Shown in pieces: positions 25,432 through 33,483 of a stretch of DNA of 64,000 bases (positions are counted from its first letter, which is position 1; the number at the start of each line of letters is the position of its first letter). The position numbers and the translations under genes were made by a program. The stretch spans positions 1-64,000 of the forward strand of contig CAJTLN010000003.1 of NCBI GenBank assembly GCA_910577505.1, given 5' to 3'. This stretch comes from an uncultured Bacilli bacterium (GTDB lineage: Bacteria > Bacillota_I > Bacilli_A > RF39 > UBA660). Under the pieces are notes generated by a model, which was given only the letters and a program-made list of their open reading frames with translations, was not told where the DNA came from and did not search any database.

Positions 25432-25559
25432 TTTTTATTTGTCCTTTCTCTTTGATATTAGAGCTCATTAAATATCAAAACAATTATAGCTTTTTAACTA
25501 AAAACAATCTACCATTTTAAGAAGTCAATTTGTCCCGTAAAAATAACATTTATAAAAAA

Positions 25560-26402
25560 CTATATTTCTACTCTATATTTTTTTAGCAATTCTTGCATTT
25601 TTTCTTTATTTAATGTAAGTATGAAATGTTCTGTTTCATATTCTTTTTCTTTTTTTATTGAAGATATAAAATCTTTATACGAAATTGAGCCCGCTAAGTT
25701 ATCATCAATAACAAATCCGATATACCATTCTTCTATTTTTATATCATTTGATGTTAGTAATGTTGGTTTATATGGGAGAATAGATAATACGTCTTCTGTT
25801 AGAATGTAAATTCCAAATAGTTCTTTTGTTGGTTTTTGATATATTTTAGGAACTGCATAGTAAGCATCTATACTTTGTAAATCATTTAATAATTCACCTA
25901 ATTTTTTAGGGCTACATTTTATTTTATCTAGTTCTCTTTTACCAATTGAAACGGGATTTAACGCTCCAAATATATACATATTTTCATAAGTACCATTATT
26001 TATATTTTCTTCTATTTGTTTTAATGCCTGTTCACTTGTATTAATATCTAAATCTATAAATTCTTGAATTCTATCTATGCTAACTTCTTCTTCATCTCTT
26101 GTAAATACTTTTGTATTCATTTTTTGACATATAAATTTTATATATTTATAAAATAAAATTATATCATCATCGCTAGTTGGCAATGGCATTGATAAATTAA
26201 TTTCACCTTTTTTTATAGATAACTCATATCCACGACATATGTTATTTTTATTAAAGATGACAGTATAGTCTCCTGTTTTACCTTCTTCTAGACGAAAACT
26301 TTCGTCCATAATACCATAACTCTGATTATCTAATAAGATGTCTTCTAGTTTTAATTCTTTTTTAAATAAGCCTTTACTTTTTATTGTAACGTCAACTGCC
26401 AT
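25560..26402 (-). CDS. DUF4299-like protein
   Basis: A 280-residue soluble protein. The order of features (N-terminal DVTIKSKGLFKKELKLEDIL, GYELSIKKGEINLSMPLPTSDDDIILFYKYI, YMFGALNP-type segment YIFGALNPVSIGKREL, and C-terminal ILPYKPTLL, WYIGFVIDD) resembles DUF4299, a family described mainly from streptococci. No catalytic motif is visible. It is 14 bp upstream of nothing else co-transcribed on its 3' side and lies 14 bp after the DUF4825 gene at 26417, so those two form a pair. Confidence 0.6.
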   Translation of the reverse strand: MAVDVTIKSKGLFKKELKLEDILLDNQSYGIMDESFRLEEGKTGDYTVIFNKNNICRGYELSIKKGEINLSMPLPTSDDDIILFYKYIKFICQKMNTKVFTRDEEEVSIDRIQEFIDLDINTSEQALKQIEENINNGTYENMYIFGALNPVSIGKRELDKIKCSPKKLGELLNDLQSIDAYYAVPKIYQKPTKELFGIYILTEDVLSILPYKPTLLTSNDIKIEEWYIGFVIDDNLAGSISYKDFISSIKKEKEYETEHFILTLNKEKMQELLKKYRVEI

Positions 26403-26416
26403 ATTATTATTCCTTT

Positions 26417-27472
26417 CTATATTGTAAATTCAACATATATGATATGTTCTTCACCATATGTTGTTGATTCTTCTGTAGAAGATATTATTTTGGTAAAATC
26501 TTTAACTAAACGATATTCACCTTTTGATAAAGAAGTATTCCAAGAGCATTTTTTAGTAATATTTTCATTTTCTAATAAGGTATAACCAAACATATTAAAA
26601 TATTGTGGCATTCCTTTTACAGGTATCCATTTATCATTATCCTTATATTCGACAATAAATAATTCGCCATAATTAAATTTATCTTTAGAATTATTTTTTA
26701 TTTCAATTTCAGCACCTTCACTAGTTAATTTTGTCATAGTTATAGTTATTGGTTCAGTTTCTTTATAATAATCTAGTTTTACTAATAGTTTATTTAGTTG
26801 TTCTAATGAAGAAATATCTTTTAAGTTTCCATATTTTTTATTTAGTTCTGTTATGGTAATTAATTTTCTTTCATTATCTTCATTATTTACCCACTCTACT
26901 TCGTTTGCATCTTCTATTAATGTTAATATAACACCTGATTTTTTCTGGAGCTCTTTTTCTTGATCTAGAATATTTCCCCATCCCTCAATACGATTGTAAT
27001 TAATTATTAATCTGTAACTATCATTTACTTTTTTAAAACTATACGAATAATTGCCATAGAAATCAAGTTGCAGAACTTTAAGAATAGTATCCACATTTGA
27101 ACTATCACTATATGAAGTTTTTAAATTAAATAAGTAATCTGCTGTACCTTTACTTTCTTGTTTTATTATTTTATATTCATCTAATAAAACTGGTTGGTTT
27201 TCTAATGATGAATCCGTTGATTCTTTACATACATCGATATTCATATTATAAAAACCAATATGAGATGATTTATTTCCGTTTAAGGTATTACATTTTATAA
27301 ACTTATATCCTAATCCAATATATTCTTTACTACCACCGTCTTTATATTGCCCAATTTTTATGGCATAAAATGGAGTTTTATTTTTCTTAGCTCGGTAATA
27401 ATCTGTAGTTACAAAAGTTATAATTATTATGATTATTATAATGATTGCTATAAATAATTTTTTCTTTTTCAT
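26417..27472 (-). CDS. Membrane-anchored DUF4825/Big_14-like protein
   Basis: A 351-residue protein with one N-terminal anchor (FIAIIIIIIIIITFVTTDY). Outside: a GLGYK-containing module (YAIKIGQYKDGG...YIGLGYKFIKC, about 35-65; also in the protein at 43206), a DUF4825-like segment (DYLFNLKTSYSDSSNVDTIL...YRLIINYN, about 115-165) and a C-terminal Ig-like domain of the Big_14 type (GAEIEIKNNSKDKFNYGELFIVEYKDNDKW..., about 250-350). A cell-surface role is likely; ligand unknown. RBS is weak. Confidence 0.7.
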   Translation of the reverse strand: MKKKKLFIAIIIIIIIIITFVTTDYYRAKKNKTPFYAIKIGQYKDGGSKEYIGLGYKFIKCNTLNGNKSSHIGFYNMNIDVCKESTDSSLENQPVLLDEYKIIKQESKGTADYLFNLKTSYSDSSNVDTILKVLQLDFYGNYSYSFKKVNDSYRLIINYNRIEGWGNILDQEKELQKKSGVILTLIEDANEVEWVNNEDNERKLITITELNKKYGNLKDISSLEQLNKLLVKLDYYKETEPITITMTKLTSEGAEIEIKNNSKDKFNYGELFIVEYKDNDKWIPVKGMPQYFNMFGYTLLENENITKKCSWNTSLSKGEYRLVKDFTKIISSTEESTTYGEEHIIYVEFTI

Positions 27473-27522
27473 ATTTTCCTCATAGTCTTTCTTTATAAAT
27501 CGATTATATCATATTTCATTAA

Positions 27523-27550
27523 TAAAAAAGATAACTTTAGATAAGTTACC
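27523..27550 (-). terminator. Terminator of the TfoX/DUF3795 gene
   Basis: GATAACTT (27530-27537) pairs with AAGTTACC (27543-27550) with one mismatch, followed by TTTTTTATT on the minus strand. Confidence 0.6.
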
Positions 27551-27563
27551 TATATATTTTTAA

Positions 27564-28145
27564 TTATTGTTTCTTACACCAAAGACGACAGTTTTCTATG
27601 CGAAGACCATTATCGCCCTGGTCTTTGTCATAAGCAAATGAATTAAGTAATTTACAGGGAAATTCTTGGCATTTACCACAACAGTCGTGTTTTTTTTCTT
27701 CACAGCATGATTTAACTGGACATGCATCTCCCCAAAATGGTTTTGATATTTTGGTACATCCTTGGCATTTATTATCTTTATAAAATTCACACTTACTACA
27801 ACTTATGCCACATCTTGATTCTATTTTAATCTTTTTTACTTTTTTCTTAGGAAGTGGTGTTACTTCTTCTAATTTTTTTATAATATATTTACTAAATTCA
27901 GCATTATCTATATCTAATATATAATGTTCTTTTGCTCCTTCATAAGGAGTGCCTGTTTCACAGTCTACCATATCATCTTTAATATAGTCATGTTTTTTTA
28001 CATAGACAATATTATCACAAACTAGAACAATTGGTTTTTCATTTATATAAACCATATATTCGCCAAACATTTTACGATATCTAATTAGACCTACTCCACT
28101 TAGTTCTTCACAAACATATTTTATAAAATCTTCACTTGTTGCCAT
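27564..28145 (-). CDS. TfoX N-terminal domain fused to Cys-rich DUF3795
   Basis: A 193-residue two-domain protein. Residues about 5-95 form a TfoX_N domain (RKMFGEYMVYINEKPIVLVCDNIVYVKK...YEGAKEHYILD). Residues about 108-193 form a DUF3795 domain with at least 14 Cys (CGISCSKCEFY, CQGCTK, CPVKSCC, CCGKCQEFPCKLL), probable Zn or Fe-S ligands. TfoX_N is elsewhere a competence-associated module; here the fusion suggests a small metal-dependent sensor. RBS AGGAGG is good. Confidence 0.82.
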   Translation of the reverse strand: MATSEDFIKYVCEELSGVGLIRYRKMFGEYMVYINEKPIVLVCDNIVYVKKHDYIKDDMVDCETGTPYEGAKEHYILDIDNAEFSKYIIKKLEEVTPLPKKKVKKIKIESRCGISCSKCEFYKDNKCQGCTKISKPFWGDACPVKSCCEEKKHDCCGKCQEFPCKLLNSFAYDKDQGDNGLRIENCRLWCKKQ

Positions 28146-28192
28146 ACATCATCCTCCTAAACATTTCTTAAATTTATTATAAAAGAAAAAGA

Positions 28193-28208
28193 AGACTATT
28201 TCTAGTCT
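28193..28208 (-). terminator. Hairpin after a gene remnant
   Basis: AGACTA (28193-28198) pairs with TAGTCT (28203-28208), with CTTTTTCTTTT following on the minus strand. It ends the segment holding the remnant at 28214-28279 and the ABC-F transcript. Confidence 0.5.
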
Positions 28209-28213
28209 CCTGA

Positions 28214-28279
28214 TTATTTTTTTAATAATTTTTTTCTTTCTTCTATAGCCAAATTATGAGCAATTTTATCTTCTCTTCG
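28214..28279 (-). pseudogene. Possible 3' remnant of a lost gene
   Basis: An open stretch of 21 codons (RREDKIAHNLAIEERKKLLKK) ends in TAA right before a terminator hairpin, but it has no start codon and a stop precedes it. It looks like the helical C-terminus of a deleted gene between the ABC-F gene and the terminator. Too short to name. Confidence 0.25.
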
Positions 28280-28338
28280 TTAAACTAATTTTACTAATAA
28301 TTATGAAAAATTAACAGGACAAAACTGAAGAGTTTTAT

Positions 28339-29838
28339 TTATATTTTTGATAAACCATTTTCAGTTAATACATATAAATTATCTACTACTTCCAATATAT
28401 ATTTACGGTCATGAGAAATACTTATTATAGTTCCTTTGAAATTTTTTAGAACATTTCTAATAACGGGATTAGATAAAGGACTTACATTACGGGTTGGTTC
28501 ATCTAATATTAAGACATTAAAGTTATTCAAAACTAAGTAAGCTAAAATTAGTTTAGCTTTTGTTCCATTACTAAGATCTTTTATTTTTCCCGTTGTTTCT
28601 TCGTGAGTAAACTTCATATTTCCTAGATACGTTCTAGCAAGAGTGATATCATAATCACTTTTACTTGGAGAGATAAAATCTAGAACATATTCGTATTTAC
28701 CTAAAATATCTTCATAGTTTTGAGGCATGTAGCCTACTTTGATATCAGTTCTATCTTTTAAATTTTTATAAATTTCTTTTATTAGAGTTGATTTACCTAC
28801 TCCATTAGAACCAATTATACATAGATGAGTATTACCAATAATGTCTAGTTTGATGTTTTTAGATAATATTTTATCTTTAATTTTTAATTCTGGAATATCT
28901 AAATTTAAAATAATTTTATTTTTAGGGATATAAACATCATTAAAGAAAAAGTTTATACTTTCTTCAATATCAGGTGTTTCTGTTATTTCTTTTTCTTCTA
29001 ATTTTCTTTCTTGTGATTTTATAGAATGCATTTTCTTTTTTAGTAATCTTACCCCATGTGGATCACTACGAGAGATAGTATTTTGTTGATGTTCTACTTT
29101 GTTCATTATTTGTTTTAGTTTAGCTTGTTGTTTATCATATTCACGTTTTTCGTTTTTGGAAACTTGGAATTGCTTTTCAATGCTTCTTAATCTATCTGTA
29201 ACATATTCATCATATGTTGTTTTTAGATATGTATGACGACAATCTTTCTTTTTCTTAGTCTGTTCTAAATGTAAAATAGCATTTGCTGTATTTGATAATA
29301 ATGTTTCATCATGAGATATATAAATTATTGTTTTTTGACAATTATTAATAAATGATTCTAACCATTCTAAAGTTTCAATATCTAAGTCGTTAGTTGGTTC
29401 ATCTAAGAAATATATATCGTATTCATCAAGTAGCAATTTTAAAATATTTATTTTTACTTTTTCACCACCAGAAAGCGTACTTAAGGTTTGATCTAAGATT
29501 GTGTCTTCTAATTTTATTGTATTTAAATGTTTATATAGATAATTTATTTTATTATAGTAGTCATTATCATCTGTAAAGAGATAATCATATACTTTTTTAT
29601 GTAAATTACTTTCAGAAATTGATTGTTCTAAATAGCCAATTTTATTTTCTTTTGTGATTATTGTACCAGTAATGGTAGCATAATCACAGATACCTAATAT
29701 ACATTTTAGTAGTGTTGATTTTCCATTACCTTCTTCACCTATGATAGCTAATTTATCAAATTTGTTTAATGTAAATGATAGATTTTTAACTAAGTATCGA
29801 TCATTTACTATTATTGTTAAATCTTTTATTTCTAACAT
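28339..29838 (-). CDS. ABC-F ribosomal protection protein
   Basis: A 499-residue soluble protein with two ABC domains and no membrane segment. Domain 1: Walker A GEEGNGKST (about 34-42), LSGGEKVK, Walker B IYFLDEPTNDLD. A Lys/Arg-rich helical linker (about 200-290) contains the segment DPHGVRLLKKKMHSIKSQE. Domain 2: Walker A GSNGVGKST, degenerate signature LSNGTKAK, Walker B LILDEPTRNVSP. This is the antibiotic-resistance ABC-F type (Lsa/Vga/VmlR-like), which displaces lincosamides, pleuromutilins, streptogramins or phenicols from the ribosome; which drug cannot be told. The leader region (29839-30103) carries two leader peptides and a terminator, supporting antibiotic-induced control. Confidence 0.88.
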   Translation of the reverse strand: MLEIKDLTIIVNDRYLVKNLSFTLNKFDKLAIIGEEGNGKSTLLKCILGICDYATITGTIITKENKIGYLEQSISESNLHKKVYDYLFTDDNDYYNKINYLYKHLNTIKLEDTILDQTLSTLSGGEKVKINILKLLLDEYDIYFLDEPTNDLDIETLEWLESFINNCQKTIIYISHDETLLSNTANAILHLEQTKKKKDCRHTYLKTTYDEYVTDRLRSIEKQFQVSKNEKREYDKQQAKLKQIMNKVEHQQNTISRSDPHGVRLLKKKMHSIKSQERKLEEKEITETPDIEESINFFFNDVYIPKNKIILNLDIPELKIKDKILSKNIKLDIIGNTHLCIIGSNGVGKSTLIKEIYKNLKDRTDIKVGYMPQNYEDILGKYEYVLDFISPSKSDYDITLARTYLGNMKFTHEETTGKIKDLSNGTKAKLILAYLVLNNFNVLILDEPTRNVSPLSNPVIRNVLKNFKGTIISISHDRKYILEVVDNLYVLTENGLSKI

Positions 29839-29876
29839 ATTATGCCTTCCTTTCTGGCATAATCAAAGTTTATGCC
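29839..29876 (-). promoter_or_regulatory. Alternative hairpins at the ABC-F ribosome-binding site
   Basis: Three complementary segments on the minus strand: GGCATAA (29870-29876), TTATGCC (29856-29862) and GGCATAAT (29839-29846, touching the ATG). The middle one can pair with the first (site open) or with the last (start codon region closed, binding sequence GAAAGGAA in the loop). Seen in sequence; switching is inferred. Confidence 0.5.
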
Positions 29877-29880
29877 TTAC

Positions 29881-29901
29881 TTATTTAACTAATATTCTCA
29901 T
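29881..29901 (-). CDS. Leader peptide 2 of the ABC-F gene (6 aa)
   Basis: ATG at 29901 follows a strong GGAGGTG by normal spacing and encodes MRILVK then TAA. It lies 3' of the terminator hairpin and just 5' of the alternative hairpins. Short leader peptides like this control ABC-F and erm genes by drug-dependent ribosome stalling. Confidence 0.5.
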   Translation of the reverse strand: MRILVK

Positions 29902-29920
29902 TTTTACACCTCCATATATA

Positions 29921-29952
29921 AAAAAGCTTTCTATATGTTTTAGAAAGCTTTT
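29921..29952 (-). terminator. Attenuator hairpin in the ABC-F leader
   Basis: A perfect 12-bp stem, AAAAGCTTTCTA (29922-29933) with TAGAAAGCTTTT (29941-29952), is followed by TTTTTTATATAT on the minus strand. It sits between leader peptide 1 and the ABC-F gene, so uninduced transcripts should stop here. Confidence 0.75.
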
Positions 29953-29987
29953 ATGATTTTTATAATAATTTGGACACAGAAAAATAA

Positions 29988-30041
29988 TCAACCTAAAACA
30001 TAATTAATAATATGAATTTTATTTTGATTATTTTTAAACAT
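29988..30041 (-). CDS. Leader peptide 1 of the ABC-F gene (17 aa)
   Basis: ATG at 30041 follows AAAAGGAG. The peptide MFKNNQNKIHIINYVLG ends 35 bp before the attenuator stem. Its position between promoter and terminator is that of a stalling leader as described for vmlR-type and other ABC-F genes. Confidence 0.6.
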   Translation of the reverse strand: MFKNNQNKIHIINYVLG

Positions 30042-30074
30042 GTAATCACTTACTCCTTTTTTATAACTAATTTA

Positions 30075-30103
30075 ATTGTATCACAAATAGGATATTTAGA
30101 CAA
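30075..30103 (-). promoter_or_regulatory. Promoter of the ABC-F attenuator transcript
   Basis: Minus strand: -35 TTGTCT (30098-30103), 17-bp spacer, extended -10 TGATACAAT (hexamer 30075-30080). The start of transcription is expected about 25 nt before leader peptide 1. Confidence 0.7.
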
Positions 30104-30151
30104 TTTTTAATATATAGTTATTTTTACTAAAGTTACTTATAATACTTTATT

Positions 30152-30697
30152 TTATCTGAAGCTAGCAACGGTGCATTTACCACTTTCGTTGTTAAATGTT
30201 GCTCCTAATCTTTGACCTGATTTATCTACCCATGTATAACTAAGAGACCCTTTTGATATACTTGTTAATGTTCCTTCTCCACCAACTTTTGTAACTAATT
30301 CTTCGTAAGTAAATGAGCCGTTATTTAAATCTTTTTGTAAGTCACTTGATAATGGCAATTTTATTTTATCATCTTTTAGACTTTCTTTATCTATTGTTGC
30401 TTGAATTGTAGTTTCATCATTACTATTCTTCTTGAAACTTATCCAATTTTTAGAATCAAACTTCCAGATTGGATCACTTCCAATCATAGCATCTTTAGTT
30501 GATTCAAAACCTATAATGTCATTAATTTCTTCCATAGTATTGGTTGCTTCTATTTTTTTCATACATTCTACTATAGGACAATTTCCTTTTACTTCTTCTT
30601 TTTGACTTTCAGTTGTTTTTTCTTCGCTACATCCTGTTATAAAACATAGGGCACATAAAGCTATAATACTTTGTGATAATAATTTTTTTAATTTCAT
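30152..30697 (-). CDS. Lipoprotein with two SmpA/BLIP-like repeats
   Basis: A 181-residue lipoprotein: signal MKLKKLLSQSIIALCALCFI, lipobox ITGC (Cys about 23). The body holds two units of the pattern helix, E.....G..., W.F or W.D followed by a beta strand (MEEINDIIGFES...WKFDSKNWISF; FTYEELVTKVGGEGTLTS...YTWVDKSGQRLGATF), as in DUF3862/BLIP-like domains. Such proteins bind partners at the cell surface. The start has the sequence GAAGGAAAAAA upstream. Confidence 0.68.
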   Translation of the reverse strand: MKLKKLLSQSIIALCALCFITGCSEEKTTESQKEEVKGNCPIVECMKKIEATNTMEEINDIIGFESTKDAMIGSDPIWKFDSKNWISFKKNSNDETTIQATIDKESLKDDKIKLPLSSDLQKDLNNGSFTYEELVTKVGGEGTLTSISKGSLSYTWVDKSGQRLGATFNNESGKCTVASFR

Positions 30698-30844
30698 TTT
30701 TTTCCTTCTTTCTATTTCATTTTATCACTAAAGTGAAAAACTATACATAATATTTACTTTATAATAATATATTATGGCAATATGAATAACAAGTCTCTGC
30801 ATATATTAAGATGTTTTTAAAATTTTTTATTAGTCTTATATAAT

Positions 30845-31561
30845 TTAACGAGTACTCTTGTAATCAATATTGGCTAATTTAGCGTGTTTAATTAAATCTT
30901 TTGTTTGTAATTTGTATTGCTTTCCATCTTTTATAAAATATGTTCCACATTGTCTAAATTCGAAATTAATATTCTTTCTTATACATTGTTCTCTAATACT
31001 TAATGCCCATGAATAGTCGGGGGGTCTAGCGTTTATATCTGATTCTCCACCTACTACTACAAGTTCTATATTATCAAGATATTTTTCTATATCAATATTC
31101 TCTAATAATGGCTGAGCTGTTATACATTTATGTTTTATTAGTAAACCTGCAAATATAGATAGTTTATAATCGGCATTTTTTTGATTCTCAATTGTACAAC
31201 AAACAACAACATTATCATAGCCATCTCCCCAATCATCTGGAATACATTTTATAAACCTATCTATTCTTTTGGTTAGAAATAAAAATGTACAATCATTTCT
31301 TTCTTTAATCATTTTCCAACAATCTTTTCTCCACTCATCAGCTTCTTCTATTAAAAAGTCTGTAGAAAAACATAAATAAACAAGACCTGATTTCATTTTA
31401 TATTCACCGTTTTTATTTTTTTCTATTGGTTTATTAAAATCTTTTGTTTTTATTATATCATTTGTATTAATATTTCTTTTGGCGTCGCCTTTATGAATAT
31501 AGCAATGAAGACAACCATCACTACATTTTTTACAACCACGCCAAGGATTCCACATTGCCAT
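30845..31561 (-). CDS. DUF5131 (phage Gp37/Gp68) radical-SAM-like protein
   Basis: A 238-residue protein of the Gp37/Gp68 family: N-terminal WNPWRGCKKCSDGCLHCYI with clustered Cys, then LVYLCFSTDFLIEEADEWR, FLFLTKRIDRF, VVVCCTIENQKNADYKL and VVVGGESDINARPPDYSWA. The Cys cluster resembles an Fe-S site of radical SAM enzymes; the reaction is unknown, and homologues are common in phages and mobile islands. Start chosen at ATG 31561, 7 nt after GGAGG. Confidence 0.83.
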   Translation of the reverse strand: MAMWNPWRGCKKCSDGCLHCYIHKGDAKRNINTNDIIKTKDFNKPIEKNKNGEYKMKSGLVYLCFSTDFLIEEADEWRKDCWKMIKERNDCTFLFLTKRIDRFIKCIPDDWGDGYDNVVVCCTIENQKNADYKLSIFAGLLIKHKCITAQPLLENIDIEKYLDNIELVVVGGESDINARPPDYSWALSIREQCIRKNINFEFRQCGTYFIKDGKQYKLQTKDLIKHAKLANIDYKSTR

Positions 31562-31576
31562 ATTCACTCCTCCTTA

Positions 31577-32254
31577 TTATATAATTCCAAATAGAATTAG
31601 CCCTATTGTATTAATGGCAAAATTAGCAAACATATGAACAAACCAAGATGGATAGATATTATCAGTTGATTCATTTATATAATTAAATATACAACCTCCA
31701 ATAATTAATCCTATAAGCAGTAATAATAATATCCATATATTAAACATAAAGATAAGCATTCCTATATGATAAATAGCAAATACTATTGAACTAAAAAGAT
31801 ACGCAAAACGTCTATTGGTATATTTTTTCAAGGTAATAAAGCCATATCCTCTAAAGAAAAATTCTTCTAAGAAAGAATTAGCAAGTGCGATATAGACGAA
31901 AACATAAATAAAGTTATTAGCAGTTATGCCCATTCCTTCTGTGAGACTTAAAGTTACGTTGGAAAAATCGATTATATTTCTAGTTAAGAAGTAAGAGCCA
32001 AGAATTGCTATATAAACTATAATTCCTAGTAATAAAGATTTTAATAAGCCGCTTTTTCTAAACTCAAATAATTGTTTAAAGTTTTTAAAATCATTTCTAT
32101 TAATAAAAAAGAATATCGTAGGTAATGCAAGGAAGAAACATATTTTAATTGGAATTTTCATGAAGTAACTTGGTTTTATAACAGCATCTATCAAACATAC
32201 TATAATAGAAAATATTAGCAAAGATGAAGTAATATAGATATTTTTTTTATTCAT
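31577..32254 (-). CDS. CPBP-family intramembrane protease
   Basis: A 225-residue membrane protein with about six helices and the three ABI/CPBP motifs: SFLEEFFFRG (EExxxR, about 123-132), FAIYHIGML (His, about 157) and FVHMFANF (His, about 205-212). Bacterial members process peptides or act in bacteriocin self-immunity. The target is unknown. It is 16 bp upstream of the DUF5131 gene start and co-directional, so co-transcription is likely. Confidence 0.87.
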   Translation of the reverse strand: MNKKNIYITSSLLIFSIIVCLIDAVIKPSYFMKIPIKICFFLALPTIFFFINRNDFKNFKQLFEFRKSGLLKSLLLGIIVYIAILGSYFLTRNIIDFSNVTLSLTEGMGITANNFIYVFVYIALANSFLEEFFFRGYGFITLKKYTNRRFAYLFSSIVFAIYHIGMLIFMFNIWILLLLLIGLIIGGCIFNYINESTDNIYPSWFVHMFANFAINTIGLILFGII

Positions 32255-32406
32255 AGTATCACTTAACTTTCTGTAAATATTATATCATGGAAATACCATT
32301 TATTATCTTGATTTATAAGATACTAAAGAAAAAAGTAAGATTGGCCTTCCATATTTATTCTATTGGTTCACTACTTATCCAGTAATAGTTACCTAATTCA
32401 TTTTTT

Positions 32407-32649
32407 TTAAAATGATTTATATAATATTCCCTTTTCTTTTAATACTTTTTCGTTTATTAATTCATTATTTTCTAAGTTATTAATTTCTGCTTTGGAAACT
32501 AAGAACTCTTCATTTATTATTTTATAGTCCTCTACACTATAAGAATTATATAAGCTTTCTAAATCTTTAAAATAATATCTAGTTGTTTTATTACTTTCTT
32601 CTTCATATGAATCAATATAAAATAGTGATTTGTCATATATTATTAACAT
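32407..32649 (-). CDS. Small acidic protein, probably truncated by a frameshift
   Basis: An 80-residue protein of unknown family, translationally coupled (7-nt overlap) to the membrane-anchored protein upstream. The frame stops at TTTTAAAAAAAA (about 32399-32410). Removing one T lets it continue as KKNELGNYYWISSEPIE to a TAA at 32355-32357, a plausible natural end. So the current stop may reflect an indel in a homopolymer. The two proteins together may be one functional pair. Confidence 0.5.
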   Translation of the reverse strand: MLIIYDKSLFYIDSYEEESNKTTRYYFKDLESLYNSYSVEDYKIINEEFLVSKAEINNLENNELINEKVLKEKGILYKSF

Positions 32650-33320
32650 TCCATCTTTTTCTTCATATTTTTCAAATAATCTAGCATATTAGGTCGTGGT
32701 CCAGTTCCACCATCGGATACACTATGACATGAATACTCTTTATCATAATCGCATACTATATATACATTATCATCTACTAAATCGACTGAAGAAAAAATTA
32801 ATTTTTTTTCACCTAATAAATTTAAAGCAAACTCTTGGAAAACTTTTTTTGTTACGTCAGGGTATTTCTCTAAAATATAATCAGTATACCAGACTCCGCT
32901 TTCTTTTATTGTATCTGCTTCTACTTTTGTTATTTCTTTAAGGTTATTTAGATCATCATCAATTATTTCATAATATATACGATTGTTAAAATATCCTTCT
33001 TTATAAATTCTTTTAACAAGGTAATAAATCTTACTTTCTGCTGACAGATTTTCTACTGAAATTTTTTTATTTTGATACATTCCGTTATAACATGTAGACA
33101 TTTCATGAGTATTAATAAAGGGATCAATTAAATCGTAAGTAGCTTTTACGTGATTTGGTAATAAGTTATATGTGTTTTCTGTATTATTTTTAGATTCAAA
33201 TTCAGTTTGACTTTGATTGTCTTCTTTAGAATTTTGTTTATTGTGTACTTTAAAGATTATAGTACTGGATAATATAACTAATATAATAAATAAACTAAAT
33301 AAAATGATTCTTTTTTTCAT
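32643..33320 (-). CDS. Membrane-anchored hypothetical protein
   Basis: A 225-residue protein with one N-terminal helix (IILFSLFIILVILSSTIIF) and an exported domain of about 195 residues. It contains two Cys pairs (MSTCYNG; YSCHSV) and the phrase SVDLVDDNVYIVCDYDKEYSCHS near the end. No family is recognised. The ATG at 33320 follows AAGGTG by 6 nt; the earlier Met (33338) lacks a ribosome site. It overlaps the small protein at 32407-32649. Confidence 0.6.
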   Translation of the reverse strand: MKKRIILFSLFIILVILSSTIIFKVHNKQNSKEDNQSQTEFESKNNTENTYNLLPNHVKATYDLIDPFINTHEMSTCYNGMYQNKKISVENLSAESKIYYLVKRIYKEGYFNNRIYYEIIDDDLNNLKEITKVEADTIKESGVWYTDYILEKYPDVTKKVFQEFALNLLGEKKLIFSSVDLVDDNVYIVCDYDKEYSCHSVSDGGTGPRPNMLDYLKNMKKKMEC

Positions 33321-33405
33321 AATTAACACCTTATGCATATTATATCATGTTAAGTGATAAATTGTTCAAACATATATCATTAGATTATTAAGGGGGGTAA
33401 TAAAT

Positions 33406-33433
33406 TTAAAAAGATCACATAGTGACCTTTAAT
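33406..33433 (-). terminator. Terminator of the LtaS-like gene
   Basis: On the minus strand AAAGGTCAC and GTGATCTTT pair around a TAT loop (one G-U pair), followed by TTTTTAAATTT. Confidence 0.6.
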
Positions 33434-33455
33434 TATTTTTGTATAAATTCAAAGA

Positions 33456-33483
33456 TTTTAAGAACCCTGTTTTAAGAACCCTG
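33456..33483. repeat. 14-bp tandem duplication at the sulfatase stop codon
   Basis: TTTTAAGAACCCTG occurs twice in direct tandem (33456-33469 and 33470-33483). It duplicates the last codons and stop of the LtaS-like gene, leaving a second stop copy downstream. Confidence 0.75.
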
